A stretch of 47,389 nt of DNA, from the IMG/VR virus record IMGVR_UViG_3300021197_001430, positions 1 through 47,389 of that record, one strand, 5' to 3'. Position 1 is the first letter of the stretch; the number at the start of each line of letters is the position of its first letter. Below the pieces are notes generated by a model, which worked only from the letters and a program-made list of their open reading frames with translations, was not told the DNA's origin and ran no database searches. The position numbers and the translations under genes are program-made. The DNA comes from a virus. Positions 10,901 through 19,022 of the stretch are shown here, one piece after another.

Positions 10901-12427
10901 GATGATTGTTGTCCAGAGAACGATGCCTGTTGTGATGGAGGACAACCCGGTTGTGATGGAGAATGTGACTGCGAAAGGGATCCGAATTCGGAACAATGTC
11001 TAGATAACGGCGGCTGTGATAACCGAGATGTCTCAGATCCTGGTCGATGGACGGGGATCCCAGGCGGTAAGACGCGGCCAGGAGGCGGCGGCCCTCCTGG
11101 TCCAGGCGGCGTGCGTGGTGGTGACAAAGGAGCATGTTGTGATCATCTTGGATGTAGGCATTTATTCGCTTGGGATATACCGGGTGGTTTAGGTGGTGCG
11201 GTGAGGAATGCACGAAAGTGTGCCGGCTCCTATTATCCGGGATCACTCTGCTCCGTGCAAAAATGTGAACTTTCAAAGCATATTGGTGCGTGTTGTTGTA
11301 TAATGTTCAAAGTCCAATGTCCAGACCTCCCGGATGGCGACGCCGATGGCCCGAATAGGCTAAACTGCGATGGCTGTGAAATTAGTACAGAATTCTCAAC
11401 TTGTACTAATTGTTCGTTTAATGGAGAATTCCCGGGAATAAACCAACCGATCAATGGCCAAGCGGGCCCAAGTCAACCTCTACCGGATGGCTATAGTAGA
11501 AATGGTGTATATGATCCCGAGCCAGGCGCAACGGATCCCAAGGGTAGAGATACAGGTAAACCATATTACCCCGGTGGGAGCGGCGGTCCTCTTCCATTCG
11601 GTTGGCGTGATTGTTGCAAGAGTCCAGGCGGTTGTACTACTAAGCCATGTACACTAACCGACAAATATGTGTTCGATCGGGACTTCCCGTCGATTTTTGA
11701 AGCCGGCGGCGATGCTGATTGCTCTGGACTTGATTACGGGGATTGTCCCGTCACGAATAATCCATGTGAAACCGGTGGCCCAAATCCGTATTGCGACGAA
11801 GTTTCAGATCTAATGGATGCCTGTGGTAAATGTCCGTGGTTTATCGACACCACCGGTGATGGGGTTAAGGACTGCCATCGAGACTGGTACAGTGACGAGT
11901 GTTGTACCGGACCTAGGAATGGAACCATCCTCGGCCAGCAGACGGAGTTTGAGCAACTGTATGAGCAGTCCAATGTGTCGTCATGCAAACAATGTGCATG
12001 TGGGCCCGCACCACAGGTTCCATTTGGTGCGGCTTGTTCGTGCGAGAAATGCGAGAACAGAATATTCAGTCAATGTAAGTTTGTTTATGATATGAATAAC
12101 TTTGTAAACATAGGTACACAAGATGCTTTGACAGGTAGTAGTTGTGGTGGGATAGCGGGTGATCAGAAAGATGGACGTGCCGCTTTGGGTAGTATGTCGA
12201 TATGTGACTCTATGAAAAAAGAACTATGGGGCGAGGGTATTCAAGATAATGGGCCAGGGTACGATGGTGGCCAGCCTGGTTTTATATTCGATAGTCCATT
12301 CGAGACCGCAGGCTTTGCAAGAAGCAATATTGGCAAATCTAGTCCTAATTTTAGAACCATAAATACTATGACTCCAACAGTTACTGTTAGGAATTCACTT
12401 AGAATATTTGGATATAAGAGAAGGTGA
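7982..12427 (+). CDS. giant collagen-headed 'GACC'-module cysteine-rich fibre protein
   Basis: This is the largest protein in the window (1481 residues). It opens like its upstream neighbour: a collagen-like run at residues about 11-38, the FRGLTATDDLSLVV module, and a module with GVDIVNLLTVDNGKTWFA. From residue about 578 on there are repeated GACC/GSCC/GPCC cysteine modules. Residues about 940-1000 are extremely cysteine-dense (CNCQC, CCNC, ECCSPGDDCC, DGECDCE). A Gly/Pro-rich stretch (GGGGPPGPGG) and two further GACC modules follow. The DNA from about 10980 to 12060 is much richer in G+C than the flanks, suggesting a separately acquired segment. AGAGGATC precedes the ATG. It is probably an extended disulphide-bonded virion adhesin; the ligand is unknown. 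Confidence 0.65.
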   Translation: MAYSTFQSITGPSGPEGIKAVGVAGSTGNTGPTGGTGPEAPRLTEYKWSVLDAEGNTKARLTFSDESVIYIDGLTGPSGYGTGTADAINLGSSGELFKARTTTGPGVTFQFRGLTATDDLSLVVGSDAITISGSPGISSAYVELGSTGEFLHLYPQWKAQGASGSFYGPSADNTGTGDSITVKFRNAIGTMGNEYNLDYCDRTYLSSGDEFQEYILDVSNIVSNRLNNSTGAFGYLCITSSFLTSRDRIVVLRTKVDNETDTDILKLPLYGASEVNFADPSSGKILFAGVSSDDSSSGYGNNDYRRGITDFNTPYENTEEDYVAGIHPQLWNSSGIDYDCPTPDAVIFDTNCSNDTELSTNIFRGQPFCEVVFDTDNPNPLNPSSPTSSAYSYCIRLDDTMFESQNENDPWYGKIRLVVMPGCSNLGTSSELGFQIGCGDPCASNGTDCCFVRSDETSESNPDGLTGRFELDITNHDNILLNAPVEITGITWGYEQRAGLSLDSDDGIDYAETKNVTLLINGGPYNIVFPSNVKFAGTPTFTNGVDIVNLLTVDNGKTWFATLTGYGWDVNIFSSDDLGSCCSNLGCIDYVSQSYCDTINGAFEEGISCYLRTEEVCGAGITGACCTGTYDAGTIIYCPPQTQSELCAGELGEPSDPNAYSSYLCTLGECSLCCTGETSSYGFCENDELCDQVITKCCVPLENGNGCFSFPNNCIRCDALNFGYGLGSYVGQGDGGPQNCAECRGDVDLGPCCAPCPVGCIEETTQAECESYGEDAIWRGVFGTCDNCTQYDETTTTLGTPACLPDRTLLQCDLINGVFIPTTADRPNPCEARNETWQNGCEYDACLPPVLGSCCDKVTGTCYGIMRESQCEAYAGENHRWISDGECDDCCLDPQIFGACCLCDENCLENITPQECSAYGGVFMGVESVCASVNCSIAGPCNCQCVGPGCCNCPEKASLCCTDSSLPECCSPGDDCCPENDACCDGGQPGCDGECDCERDPNSEQCLDNGGCDNRDVSDPGRWTGIPGGKTRPGGGGPPGPGGVRGGDKGACCDHLGCRHLFAWDIPGGLGGAVRNARKCAGSYYPGSLCSVQKCELSKHIGACCCIMFKVQCPDLPDGDADGPNRLNCDGCEISTEFSTCTNCSFNGEFPGINQPINGQAGPSQPLPDGYSRNGVYDPEPGATDPKGRDTGKPYYPGGSGGPLPFGWRDCCKSPGGCTTKPCTLTDKYVFDRDFPSIFEAGGDADCSGLDYGDCPVTNNPCETGGPNPYCDEVSDLMDACGKCPWFIDTTGDGVKDCHRDWYSDECCTGPRNGTILGQQTEFEQLYEQSNVSSCKQCACGPAPQVPFGAACSCEKCENRIFSQCKFVYDMNNFVNIGTQDALTGSSCGGIAGDQKDGRAALGSMSICDSMKKELWGEGIQDNGPGYDGGQPGFIFDSPFETAGFARSNIGKSSPNFRTINTMTPTVTVRNSLRIFGYKRR
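10980..12060. other. GC-rich segment inside the giant fibre gene
   Basis: Base composition changes sharply within one open frame. By hand count, 11041-11100 is 44/60 G+C, whereas 12061-12120 in the same gene is 15/60. The segment encodes the Gly/Pro-rich linker, two GACC modules and Asp/Gly-rich sequence. The reading frame is kept throughout, so this is an in-frame difference and not a broken gene. Edges are approximate. Recent acquisition of a domain block is the simplest explanation, though strong Gly/Pro/Cys codon demand also raises G+C. Confidence 0.6.
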
Positions 12428-12433
12428 CTATTT

Positions 12434-15400
12434 ATGCCTATTGAGTTTAGAACAAGAACAAAATCAATTCAACCAAACCCCAGTGATATTGGGGCTTGTT
12501 GTGTGTATAACGAAACCACATCATCTTATGATTGTTTTGGTAATGTAAAATATATTGATTGTAAACGTGATCTTGGTATATTTAGAGGTAAGGATTCTAA
12601 TTGTGATGACAACCCATGCCCAACATCTGGTACGCCAGGTGGTCAGGGTTTATCGCCACTGCAATCAGATCAACATGGTGCATGTAAAACTTGTTCAACA
12701 TGTACTGATAATGTTTTAGAAGAAAAATGTATAACTCAAGATAACTTTGATGCTGAATTCTTCGGCGGTAAAGTTTGCACTCAGGTAGTAAATCAAAAAT
12801 TATCATCAATACTTACTGCATCGTATGGTTGTTGTATTGATGATGGATGTTTTGATACATGTAACCCATCTTACTGTTCTTCGTTAGGTGGAATATTACA
12901 TGATGGTGTAAATACAGACCTTGCTATGAACTGCAATTCAAATCCATGCAGTTCTATGGAGGAAAGTAATCAAGTATTATTAGGTGCTTGCTGTAAATCA
13001 GGAAGTTCTATAGGAAATTTAACCAAGTATGATTGCGAAAGAAACTATGGATCTTGGAAAGGAGTTGGAACTGATTCTACAAATTATAGTTGCTCCAATG
13101 ATGCATTAATTGGATCTGTTAATAATATAAATTCACAAGATCCAGTTTCTAGTGTAGAGGGCTTTCAAATTGTATGTTCTAAACCTACACCAAGAAAATA
13201 TTATAACATGGACGGTGGTTTATGGAATAATACAATAGGACCAACCTATGGCAGAGAAGCCGTTATTGTTGAACTACATGAAACCGCACAGAGTTGTGAA
13301 GACATGGGTGGTATCGTTAGTGCAACAGATGGTGATATCGATAAAGCAATAATGTGGGGCGGTTGTCAATGGCATGATGGTAATCTTAATATATGGAAGT
13401 GTGAATCAAAAACATACGAACAATGTGCAGGAATAAGTGGTAGTTGGACAGCGGGTATTTACTGTGATGATATAAGATCTGCACCAGCCAGTGGATTGTA
13501 TTTTGCTGAATACTTACCAACAGGTGTTGATCAGCAAGAAAAATACTTAGCAGGAAGATGTTATATAATAGACAAAGTTACAAATCCATCAACTAATCCA
13601 GATTTAAATACTAAATGCGCCGACTATTTGACAGAGTATCAATGCGCACAACAAGTTCAAGTAATACTGGATCGTTATCTCATAATGATTGAAGATGGTA
13701 CTAATGTAGGATGGGACGAATCTAATCTCGGCGAAGATAATCTCACAAGTATATGGGAAGCCGGTAAAAGATGTTCCGATTGTGTAGATGAAAGTCAACT
13801 TCCCATAACAGATTATACTGTTGGATTGTGTATATTAGATCCAATACAAACAGGTTCTTATATGAATACAGATTCAGATGGATCTTTCGGTGTTCCTACA
13901 GACTATAATTATAAAACAAGCAATCAATCTGCTTGTATGTCTGGTTATAATAGAACCGATTGTCTGTCGATGCATGGAACTTGGATTAATACCTGTGACA
14001 CATGTGAAGAGCATGATCAGGATCTTCCTATTCCAGTAGAAACTGGTTCTTGTTGCCAATCATCATCTAGTTGTTTAGATGGTAAAACATATAGTGAGTG
14101 TGAGAATTTGGTGCCAAGGGGATACTTCCACGGACCTGGAACGACTTGTGTAGGAAGAGATTGTTCGATGGTTGCATATCTCGACGACCGGAACGCGGCC
14201 CAAATCTCTCCTGCGAAATGTAGTTGTAAGGTTAGTGATAATCCGAATCCAAACGATGACACTATTACAGAAATTTTTGCTAATTCATCTGAACAGGGAA
14301 CCAACTTGTGGTCTGGATCAACCTGTGGTGATCCGACTGTAAACGCTGTTCCATATTGGAGAGAGAGTAATAATTTTGCTACTGACATATTAGTTAACTA
14401 TAGGGATAATGTCACAATTAATGGTAGTAAATTTATAAATTCACAGAGTGTAGATGCAGCAAGATATAATATTGAAGGTACTAGTGCAGTTTTTAGAAAT
14501 TTCATTACTACAGGAATAGATGGTGGTACTGGATCTTTCCTTGATGAGATGCTAATTCAAAATGAGCAAACTTGTTACTTTAGAGTAGACGACAAGGCTC
14601 CTATTCTTATACCAAAAACAAAAGAAACTTTGAGCAGAATATATGGAAAAACATTACAAACGAATCAGCCAGCAAAGTCTATCTATACTTTAATTCTAAA
14701 TCATCCAAGGTTTGGATGGGACGATGGACCTATCCCTAGAGATAGAAAAATTACCTTTGTTAATCTTGCTGGTATGGAGGAACTGCGTATTTTTGCTGTC
14801 CAAGGAAATAACTGGACAACACTACAAAGTGATTTTGAGAGTAAGTCATTCCCTCTCCTTAGAGTTCTAGATTTAAGAACTAGTAATCTTGAGGGGTTGG
14901 ACTTAACAAAATGTGAAGCAATAGAAGAACTTAATTTAAATAATAATAATATTACAACTCTAGATCTAAGTGGAAATGATTACATGACAAATCTAGATGT
15001 TTCATATAACAAAAAGTTATCGACATTAGATTTGGGTACTGGTATTAAGAAGTATTTTACTAAAATAAATGCAAACTACAATGATGCATTTACCGGGTTG
15101 GGTAATACTGTCAATCCTGATATTGGGGCAATATGTCCTCAACTAGTACACTTTTCTGCTTTGAGATGTAGTATTGCTGATATGGAATTTTCTAATATGC
15201 CTTATCTTGAGTATATTGATCTAACAGGAAATTCTTTACAAACACTAGTTATCGAAAGAACACCATCGATAGAAACAATTGCTTTAGATTCAACTGTAAC
15301 TAGTTCTGCAACATTGCGTAACTGGAGACTTCCAGATTCGACTAACAGAATAATAATTGAGGCTGATTGGCCAACGGATCTCAGTGATGCTGTTATTCCT

Positions 15401-15847
15401 AGTCCAAATACAATTCGATACTTTACATTTAAGAAGAATACAATTCCAGATGATGGTGTTAATACTGCAAACTTCATTATAAAATTAGCAAAGACAACAG
15501 CAATAACAAGTCTAATAGAATTTGATAGAACCACTTTCCCACCCTTATCTACGCCAATTGGTAGTTATGATGGTTCAATTTCTTCTTTGTCTATAGATTT
15601 TAGTAATGCTATTGTCTCACCATACGAAGATGATAATGGTACTACTAATACAATAAAGGAATTTCTATTATACCTATTTGGAAATGCTGAACTCACTGAC
15701 ATAACTCATGATGAAAGAATAGAAATAAGATTGACAAATATAAATAAGGATGTACAATCATATGAAGAGGCCGAGGCCACGCGACAAATCATTATAGATG
15801 CCCTTCAGGGTCTTGTTATTAGTTCACGGTTATCAATAATTACTTAA
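12434..15847 (+). CDS. cysteine-module fibre protein with C-terminal leucine-rich repeats
   Basis: This 1137-residue protein lacks the collagen head of its neighbours but starts almost directly with a cysteine module (DIGACCVYN). Further modules recur at YGCCIDDGC, LLGACCKSG and ETGSCCQSS over residues about 15-590. From about residue 775 to 1000 it turns into leucine-rich repeats: LRVLDLRTSNLEGLDL, IEELNLNNNNITTLDL, NLDVSYNKKLSTLDL and YIDLTGNSLQTL. These form a curved binding surface in known LRR proteins, including bacterial adhesins. The last 130 residues are mixed and end in a helical-looking segment. GAGAAGGTGAC precedes the ATG. A virion host-contact role is inferred from position and modules; an effector role cannot be excluded. 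Confidence 0.65.
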   Translation: MPIEFRTRTKSIQPNPSDIGACCVYNETTSSYDCFGNVKYIDCKRDLGIFRGKDSNCDDNPCPTSGTPGGQGLSPLQSDQHGACKTCSTCTDNVLEEKCITQDNFDAEFFGGKVCTQVVNQKLSSILTASYGCCIDDGCFDTCNPSYCSSLGGILHDGVNTDLAMNCNSNPCSSMEESNQVLLGACCKSGSSIGNLTKYDCERNYGSWKGVGTDSTNYSCSNDALIGSVNNINSQDPVSSVEGFQIVCSKPTPRKYYNMDGGLWNNTIGPTYGREAVIVELHETAQSCEDMGGIVSATDGDIDKAIMWGGCQWHDGNLNIWKCESKTYEQCAGISGSWTAGIYCDDIRSAPASGLYFAEYLPTGVDQQEKYLAGRCYIIDKVTNPSTNPDLNTKCADYLTEYQCAQQVQVILDRYLIMIEDGTNVGWDESNLGEDNLTSIWEAGKRCSDCVDESQLPITDYTVGLCILDPIQTGSYMNTDSDGSFGVPTDYNYKTSNQSACMSGYNRTDCLSMHGTWINTCDTCEEHDQDLPIPVETGSCCQSSSSCLDGKTYSECENLVPRGYFHGPGTTCVGRDCSMVAYLDDRNAAQISPAKCSCKVSDNPNPNDDTITEIFANSSEQGTNLWSGSTCGDPTVNAVPYWRESNNFATDILVNYRDNVTINGSKFINSQSVDAARYNIEGTSAVFRNFITTGIDGGTGSFLDEMLIQNEQTCYFRVDDKAPILIPKTKETLSRIYGKTLQTNQPAKSIYTLILNHPRFGWDDGPIPRDRKITFVNLAGMEELRIFAVQGNNWTTLQSDFESKSFPLLRVLDLRTSNLEGLDLTKCEAIEELNLNNNNITTLDLSGNDYMTNLDVSYNKKLSTLDLGTGIKKYFTKINANYNDAFTGLGNTVNPDIGAICPQLVHFSALRCSIADMEFSNMPYLEYIDLTGNSLQTLVIERTPSIETIALDSTVTSSATLRNWRLPDSTNRIIIEADWPTDLSDAVIPSPNTIRYFTFKKNTIPDDGVNTANFIIKLAKTTAITSLIEFDRTTFPPLSTPIGSYDGSISSLSIDFSNAIVSPYEDDNGTTNTIKEFLLYLFGNAELTDITHDERIEIRLTNINKDVQSYEEAEATRQIIIDALQGLVISSRLSIIT

Positions 15848-15857
15848 TGGAGGATTT

Positions 15858-16382
15858 ATGTCTCAAAAAGATATCAATTCGAGAATAGAAAAATCAAATC
15901 AAAAAAAAGATGTAAAATTTGCACCTGCAAAGGATCTAGGAAAGAAAACTCTAAAAGACAGAATCGGTATGGTCGGTTCTTACGCTGCTGCAATGGCATC
16001 ACGGGGTCTTTCTAATAATAGAATAGACAAAAAAACGAAGCAACTTAGAGTTCTTTCTTGTCATGGACAAGGTGAACTTCCTCCATGCGAATATTTAAAG
16101 AAAAGTAAAATAGATCCAACAAAGAATTACTGTGGTGGGTGTGGGTGTGGCGATAGAAAGGCAACATGGTTAGTATCTAATGAAGATCATTATAGTAAAT
16201 TAGATCATCCTAAGTTATCTTGTCCTCTCAATATGCCTGGTTTTACTAACTACGAAACATCTTCTATTGGCGAGTCAAAAGCACCTATCACTAGAAGATA
16301 TTATATCGAGCAAATGGAAATGGAAGATGTAGAAAAGGTTTCAGTAACCATCAACGGATCACCTCCTCCTCCTAGTAAATAA
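15858..16382 (+). CDS. conserved-looking small Cys-cluster protein of unknown function
   Basis: I do not recognise a named family. The 174-residue protein has a basic, helical N-terminus (residues 1-60, with SYAAAMASRGLS) and a central cysteine cluster: Cys68, Cys77, CGGCGC at 92-97 and Cys122, with several histidines nearby. This would fit a zinc or iron-sulphur site. The C-terminus ends in a run of prolines (GSPPPPSK). It has a good ribosome-binding site (TGGAGGATTT) and sits between the fibre genes and the neck gene 13, so it may be a virion or assembly factor. The sequence itself gives no enzymatic motif. Confidence 0.6.
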   Translation: MSQKDINSRIEKSNQKKDVKFAPAKDLGKKTLKDRIGMVGSYAAAMASRGLSNNRIDKKTKQLRVLSCHGQGELPPCEYLKKSKIDPTKNYCGGCGCGDRKATWLVSNEDHYSKLDHPKLSCPLNMPGFTNYETSSIGESKAPITRRYYIEQMEMEDVEKVSVTINGSPPPPSK

Positions 16383-16401
16383 AGCGATACATACATTCTA
16401 T

Positions 16402-16441
16402 ATCTCCTATGTTCTTATACATACTTAAGAACATAGGAGAT
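16402..16441 (+). promoter_or_regulatory. hairpin sequestering the gene 13 ribosome-binding site, with embedded TATACATA octamer
   Basis: A perfect 16-bp inverted repeat (left arm 16402-16417, right arm 16426-16441, 8-base loop) contains the AGGAGAT ribosome-binding site of gene 13 in its right arm. The octamer TATACATA lies at 16416-16423. If it acts as a late promoter, transcription would start near 16429, inside the right arm, leaving the site free. Read-through mRNA from upstream would fold it shut. The four T residues after the stem are too few for a convincing terminator. Confidence 0.75.
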
Positions 16442-16447
16442 TTTAAC

Positions 16448-17254
16448 ATGGCAAGCGTGTCTTCCAGAGAGCAACTTATTGATTATGCTATGCGTAAACT
16501 TGGCGCGCCTGTCGTTGAAATCAATGTAGATTATCAGCAGGCCGAAGATCGACTAGACGAAGCATTAGACTTTTTCACAGAAAGACATTTTGATGGCGTC
16601 GAAAGATGTTATTTTAAGCATCAAATTACCGCAACTGATGTAACCAATGGTTATATTACAACCACAGACATAGGTCCAGTAGATGGTCCTACAGGAAATG
16701 GTCCTAGTGGTAAGGACATTGTTAGTGTGGTGAGAGTTCTTAGATTTGAATCAGGAACTGTTAACATGTTTAATGTTAGATACCAATGGGCATTGAATGA
16801 TATGTTTGGTGTTAACCGAGGATTAGCAGGTGGAGGAGGAGCAGAACCCCTTGCTGCTTATGATTCCTTCCGTAGATATAATAGTCTCATCCAAGATTTC
16901 TTTAGTCCAGACAAATCAATTCGCTTTAGTAAAGTAACAGATAAGATTCATATCGATATGGATTGGTCAGAAGCAACAACCGTTGGTGAATATCTGTGTG
17001 TTGAAGCATACGCTGCTTTAGATCCTATCATATACACTAAGATTTTCGATGATCGAATGGTGAAGAAATATTTCACAGCCCTACTCAAGAAGCAATGGGG
17101 TATGAACATGCTCAAGTATGATGGTATTCAATTACCTGGCGGAGTTAGTCTAAAGGGTGGAGAGATTTATCAACAAGCCGAACAAGAGGTAGAAAAACTC
17201 GAAGAAGAGATATTAGGACAATACGAACTCCCAGTAGATTTCATGACAGGGTAA
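16448..17254 (+). CDS. gp13: neck protein gp13 (head completion)
   Basis: The 268-residue product resembles T4 gp13, which with gp14 forms the neck that closes the filled head and receives the tail. The most telling part is the N-terminus: REQLIDYAMRKLGAPVVEIN followed by DRLDEALDFF, the helical start of this family. T4 gp13 is somewhat longer (309). An in-frame ATG lies upstream at 16409 but falls inside the hairpin. The ATG at 16448 is chosen because AGGAGAT sits 6 bases before it and the family N-terminus begins there. Gene 14 follows after 3 bases, as in T4. Confidence 0.88.
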   Translation: MASVSSREQLIDYAMRKLGAPVVEINVDYQQAEDRLDEALDFFTERHFDGVERCYFKHQITATDVTNGYITTTDIGPVDGPTGNGPSGKDIVSVVRVLRFESGTVNMFNVRYQWALNDMFGVNRGLAGGGGAEPLAAYDSFRRYNSLIQDFFSPDKSIRFSKVTDKIHIDMDWSEATTVGEYLCVEAYAALDPIIYTKIFDDRMVKKYFTALLKKQWGMNMLKYDGIQLPGGVSLKGGEIYQQAEQEVEKLEEEILGQYELPVDFMTG

Positions 17255-17257
17255 TAC

Positions 17258-18187
17258 ATGGCAACAAATCCATATTTCAATTTTAAGAGTTCTGCTCCAG
17301 AACAAAACCTAATGGAAGATTTGACCATCGAAGCAATCAAAACGATGGGTATGGATGTTCTATATCTCCCTAGAGAATACGTCAAGAAAGACCTTCTCTT
17401 TGGTGAAGATATATTAAGTAAGTTTACTAAGACATATGAGATAGAAATGTATCTTCAAAGTTACGATGGCTTTGAGGGTGAGGGTGATATTCTTGCCAAG
17501 TATGGTTTAGAAATTAAAGACAAGGTTAGTTTGGTTGTTTCACGAAGAAGATTTATGGATGAAGTTGGAAATCTTGAGGCGAATGTTAATCGTCCCAGAG
17601 AAGGAGATTTGATATACTTCCCAATGGGAAAATATCTGTTTGAAATAAACTTTGTTGAACACGAAAATCCTTTCTATCAATTAGGAAAGAATCAAACGTA
17701 TCTAATTCAAGCAGAACTATTCACTTACTCACTAGAGAATATTCAAACTGGTGTTTGTGGACCTGATTCAGTTACACAATTACAGAAACTATATGCTCAA
17801 GAATTTACTACAGGAGTTGCAGTTACATCTGGACCTGGTTTCTATCGAGGAGAAACTGTATATCAAGTTGCAGGTGTTAGTGGTGCTGGTGCTACATTGG
17901 GTATTGCGACATCAACTGGTACTGTAATTGATTGGGTTAGTACAACCAGTAAACTTACTGTATCAAGTATATCTACTGTTCCGTTTGAAGCAGGATCTAC
18001 AGCAACTGTTAAGGGATCACAATCTGGTACTGAATATATCTTGTCAGGAATAACAGCAACTAACTTGGTCATTCCAGAGAATATAATATTAAATACACCA
18101 TCAGGTGATGCAAATACATTCGGTGTTGAGCAGCAAGGAGTCCTTGACTTCTCAGAAACAGATCCATTCAGTGAAGGACGATATTGA
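17258..18187 (+). CDS. gp14: neck protein gp14
   Basis: This 309-residue protein matches T4 gp14, the second neck component, in its N-terminal third: LYLPREYVKKDLLFGEDILSKFTKTYEIEMYLQSYDGFEGEG corresponds to the VPREYV...LIFGED...KFTKAW...YLNSFEGYEG region of T4 (split here by dots, positions about residues 35-80). The C-terminal part (residues about 190-285) is Gly/Thr/Ser-rich and repetitive and is longer than in T4, which has 256 residues. Genes 13, 14 and 15 are contiguous. The stop overlaps the start of gene 15 by one base (TGATG). Confidence 0.88.
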   Translation: MATNPYFNFKSSAPEQNLMEDLTIEAIKTMGMDVLYLPREYVKKDLLFGEDILSKFTKTYEIEMYLQSYDGFEGEGDILAKYGLEIKDKVSLVVSRRRFMDEVGNLEANVNRPREGDLIYFPMGKYLFEINFVEHENPFYQLGKNQTYLIQAELFTYSLENIQTGVCGPDSVTQLQKLYAQEFTTGVAVTSGPGFYRGETVYQVAGVSGAGATLGIATSTGTVIDWVSTTSKLTVSSISTVPFEAGSTATVKGSQSGTEYILSGITATNLVIPENIILNTPSGDANTFGVEQQGVLDFSETDPFSEGRY

Positions 18188-19011
18188 TGTTTAGTACATA
18201 CTACAATGCCGCAGTAAGAAAATTAGTAATAGGGTTTGGTTCTCTTTTTGATAACATCACTATAGAGAGACTCAATAGTTCAAACGCACAGGTAGATCGG
18301 ATTAGGGTTCCGTTGGCATACGGACCATCTGAAAAGTTTTTAATGAGGTTAGATAATCTTAGTTCGATAAATGAAGATCAAACTAAACCACAAATTACTT
18401 TACCTAGAATGTCATTTGAAATTACTGCCATTTCATACGATTCTGGTAGGGCAAAAAATAGATTAAATCAAACTTGGAAGACTCCTGACTCAGATGGAAC
18501 TACAACATATTCATATTCAGAAGTTCCTTATAATGTTACATTCTCTCTCTATGCTATGGTTAGAAATATGGATGATGGTTTCCAGATTATGGAACAGATT
18601 CTTCCTTTATTCTCACCAGACTTTAATATTACAATCAATTTTACAGATTTATATAAGAAGGTAGATGTTCCAATCATATTAAATGATGTTACTTTAGCAG
18701 AAGATTATGACGGGGATTTTGAGACTAGAAGAAATATTCTACTCACATTTGACTTTACTGCTAAGACTTATGTCTATGGACCAGAGAAAAGTTCCAAGAT
18801 TATTAGCGATACAAATATTCGTGCTTGGGATTATATAAATGGTAAGTCAGGCGCAATGGAGTTTGTGCAAACAGGAGTATGTGGTGGTGTATCTGGTTAT
18901 ACAGCAGGACAAACATACGACACATACAAGTATAATTATGAACTTGGAGTGCATGGACAGACAGGAGCAATAGATACCTTCGGGAACTACATTGGTCCCA
19001 CATATGGATGA
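18187..19011 (+). CDS. gp15: tail sheath stabiliser / tail completion protein gp15
   Basis: This 274-residue product has the size of T4 gp15 (272), the hexameric terminator that caps the tail tube and sheath and binds the neck. The family-like beginning FSTYYNAAVRKLVIGFGSLF and the central IPLA-type segment (VPLAYGPSEKFLMRL) are visible, along with RMSFEI. A TTG at 18184 is in frame, but the ATG at 18187 is the natural start, overlapping the gene 14 stop. The last residues are Gly/Tyr/Thr-rich. Its place between 14 and 16 is the canonical T4 order. Confidence 0.88.
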   Translation: MFSTYYNAAVRKLVIGFGSLFDNITIERLNSSNAQVDRIRVPLAYGPSEKFLMRLDNLSSINEDQTKPQITLPRMSFEITAISYDSGRAKNRLNQTWKTPDSDGTTTYSYSEVPYNVTFSLYAMVRNMDDGFQIMEQILPLFSPDFNITINFTDLYKKVDVPIILNDVTLAEDYDGDFETRRNILLTFDFTAKTYVYGPEKSSKIISDTNIRAWDYINGKSGAMEFVQTGVCGGVSGYTAGQTYDTYKYNYELGVHGQTGAIDTFGNYIGPTYG

Positions 19012-19022
19012 TAGGATAAATT

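Noticed and set aside
10554-11454. Long frames on the minus strand across the cysteine-rich region
   Set aside because: They mirror the repeated Cys/Gly codons of the + strand gene, lack ribosome-binding sites and have low-complexity translations.
4088-12427. Possible diversity-generating retroelement target because of the lectin-like domain
   Set aside because: No reverse transcriptase gene and no template/variable repeat pair were seen in the window.
15739-15746. TATAAATA upstream of the Cys-cluster gene
   Set aside because: It lies deep in the coding end of the LRR gene, over 110 bases before the next start, in AT-rich DNA; coincidence is likely.
18184-18186. TTG start for gp15
   Set aside because: The ATG three bases downstream overlaps the gene 14 stop and gives the natural N-terminus.
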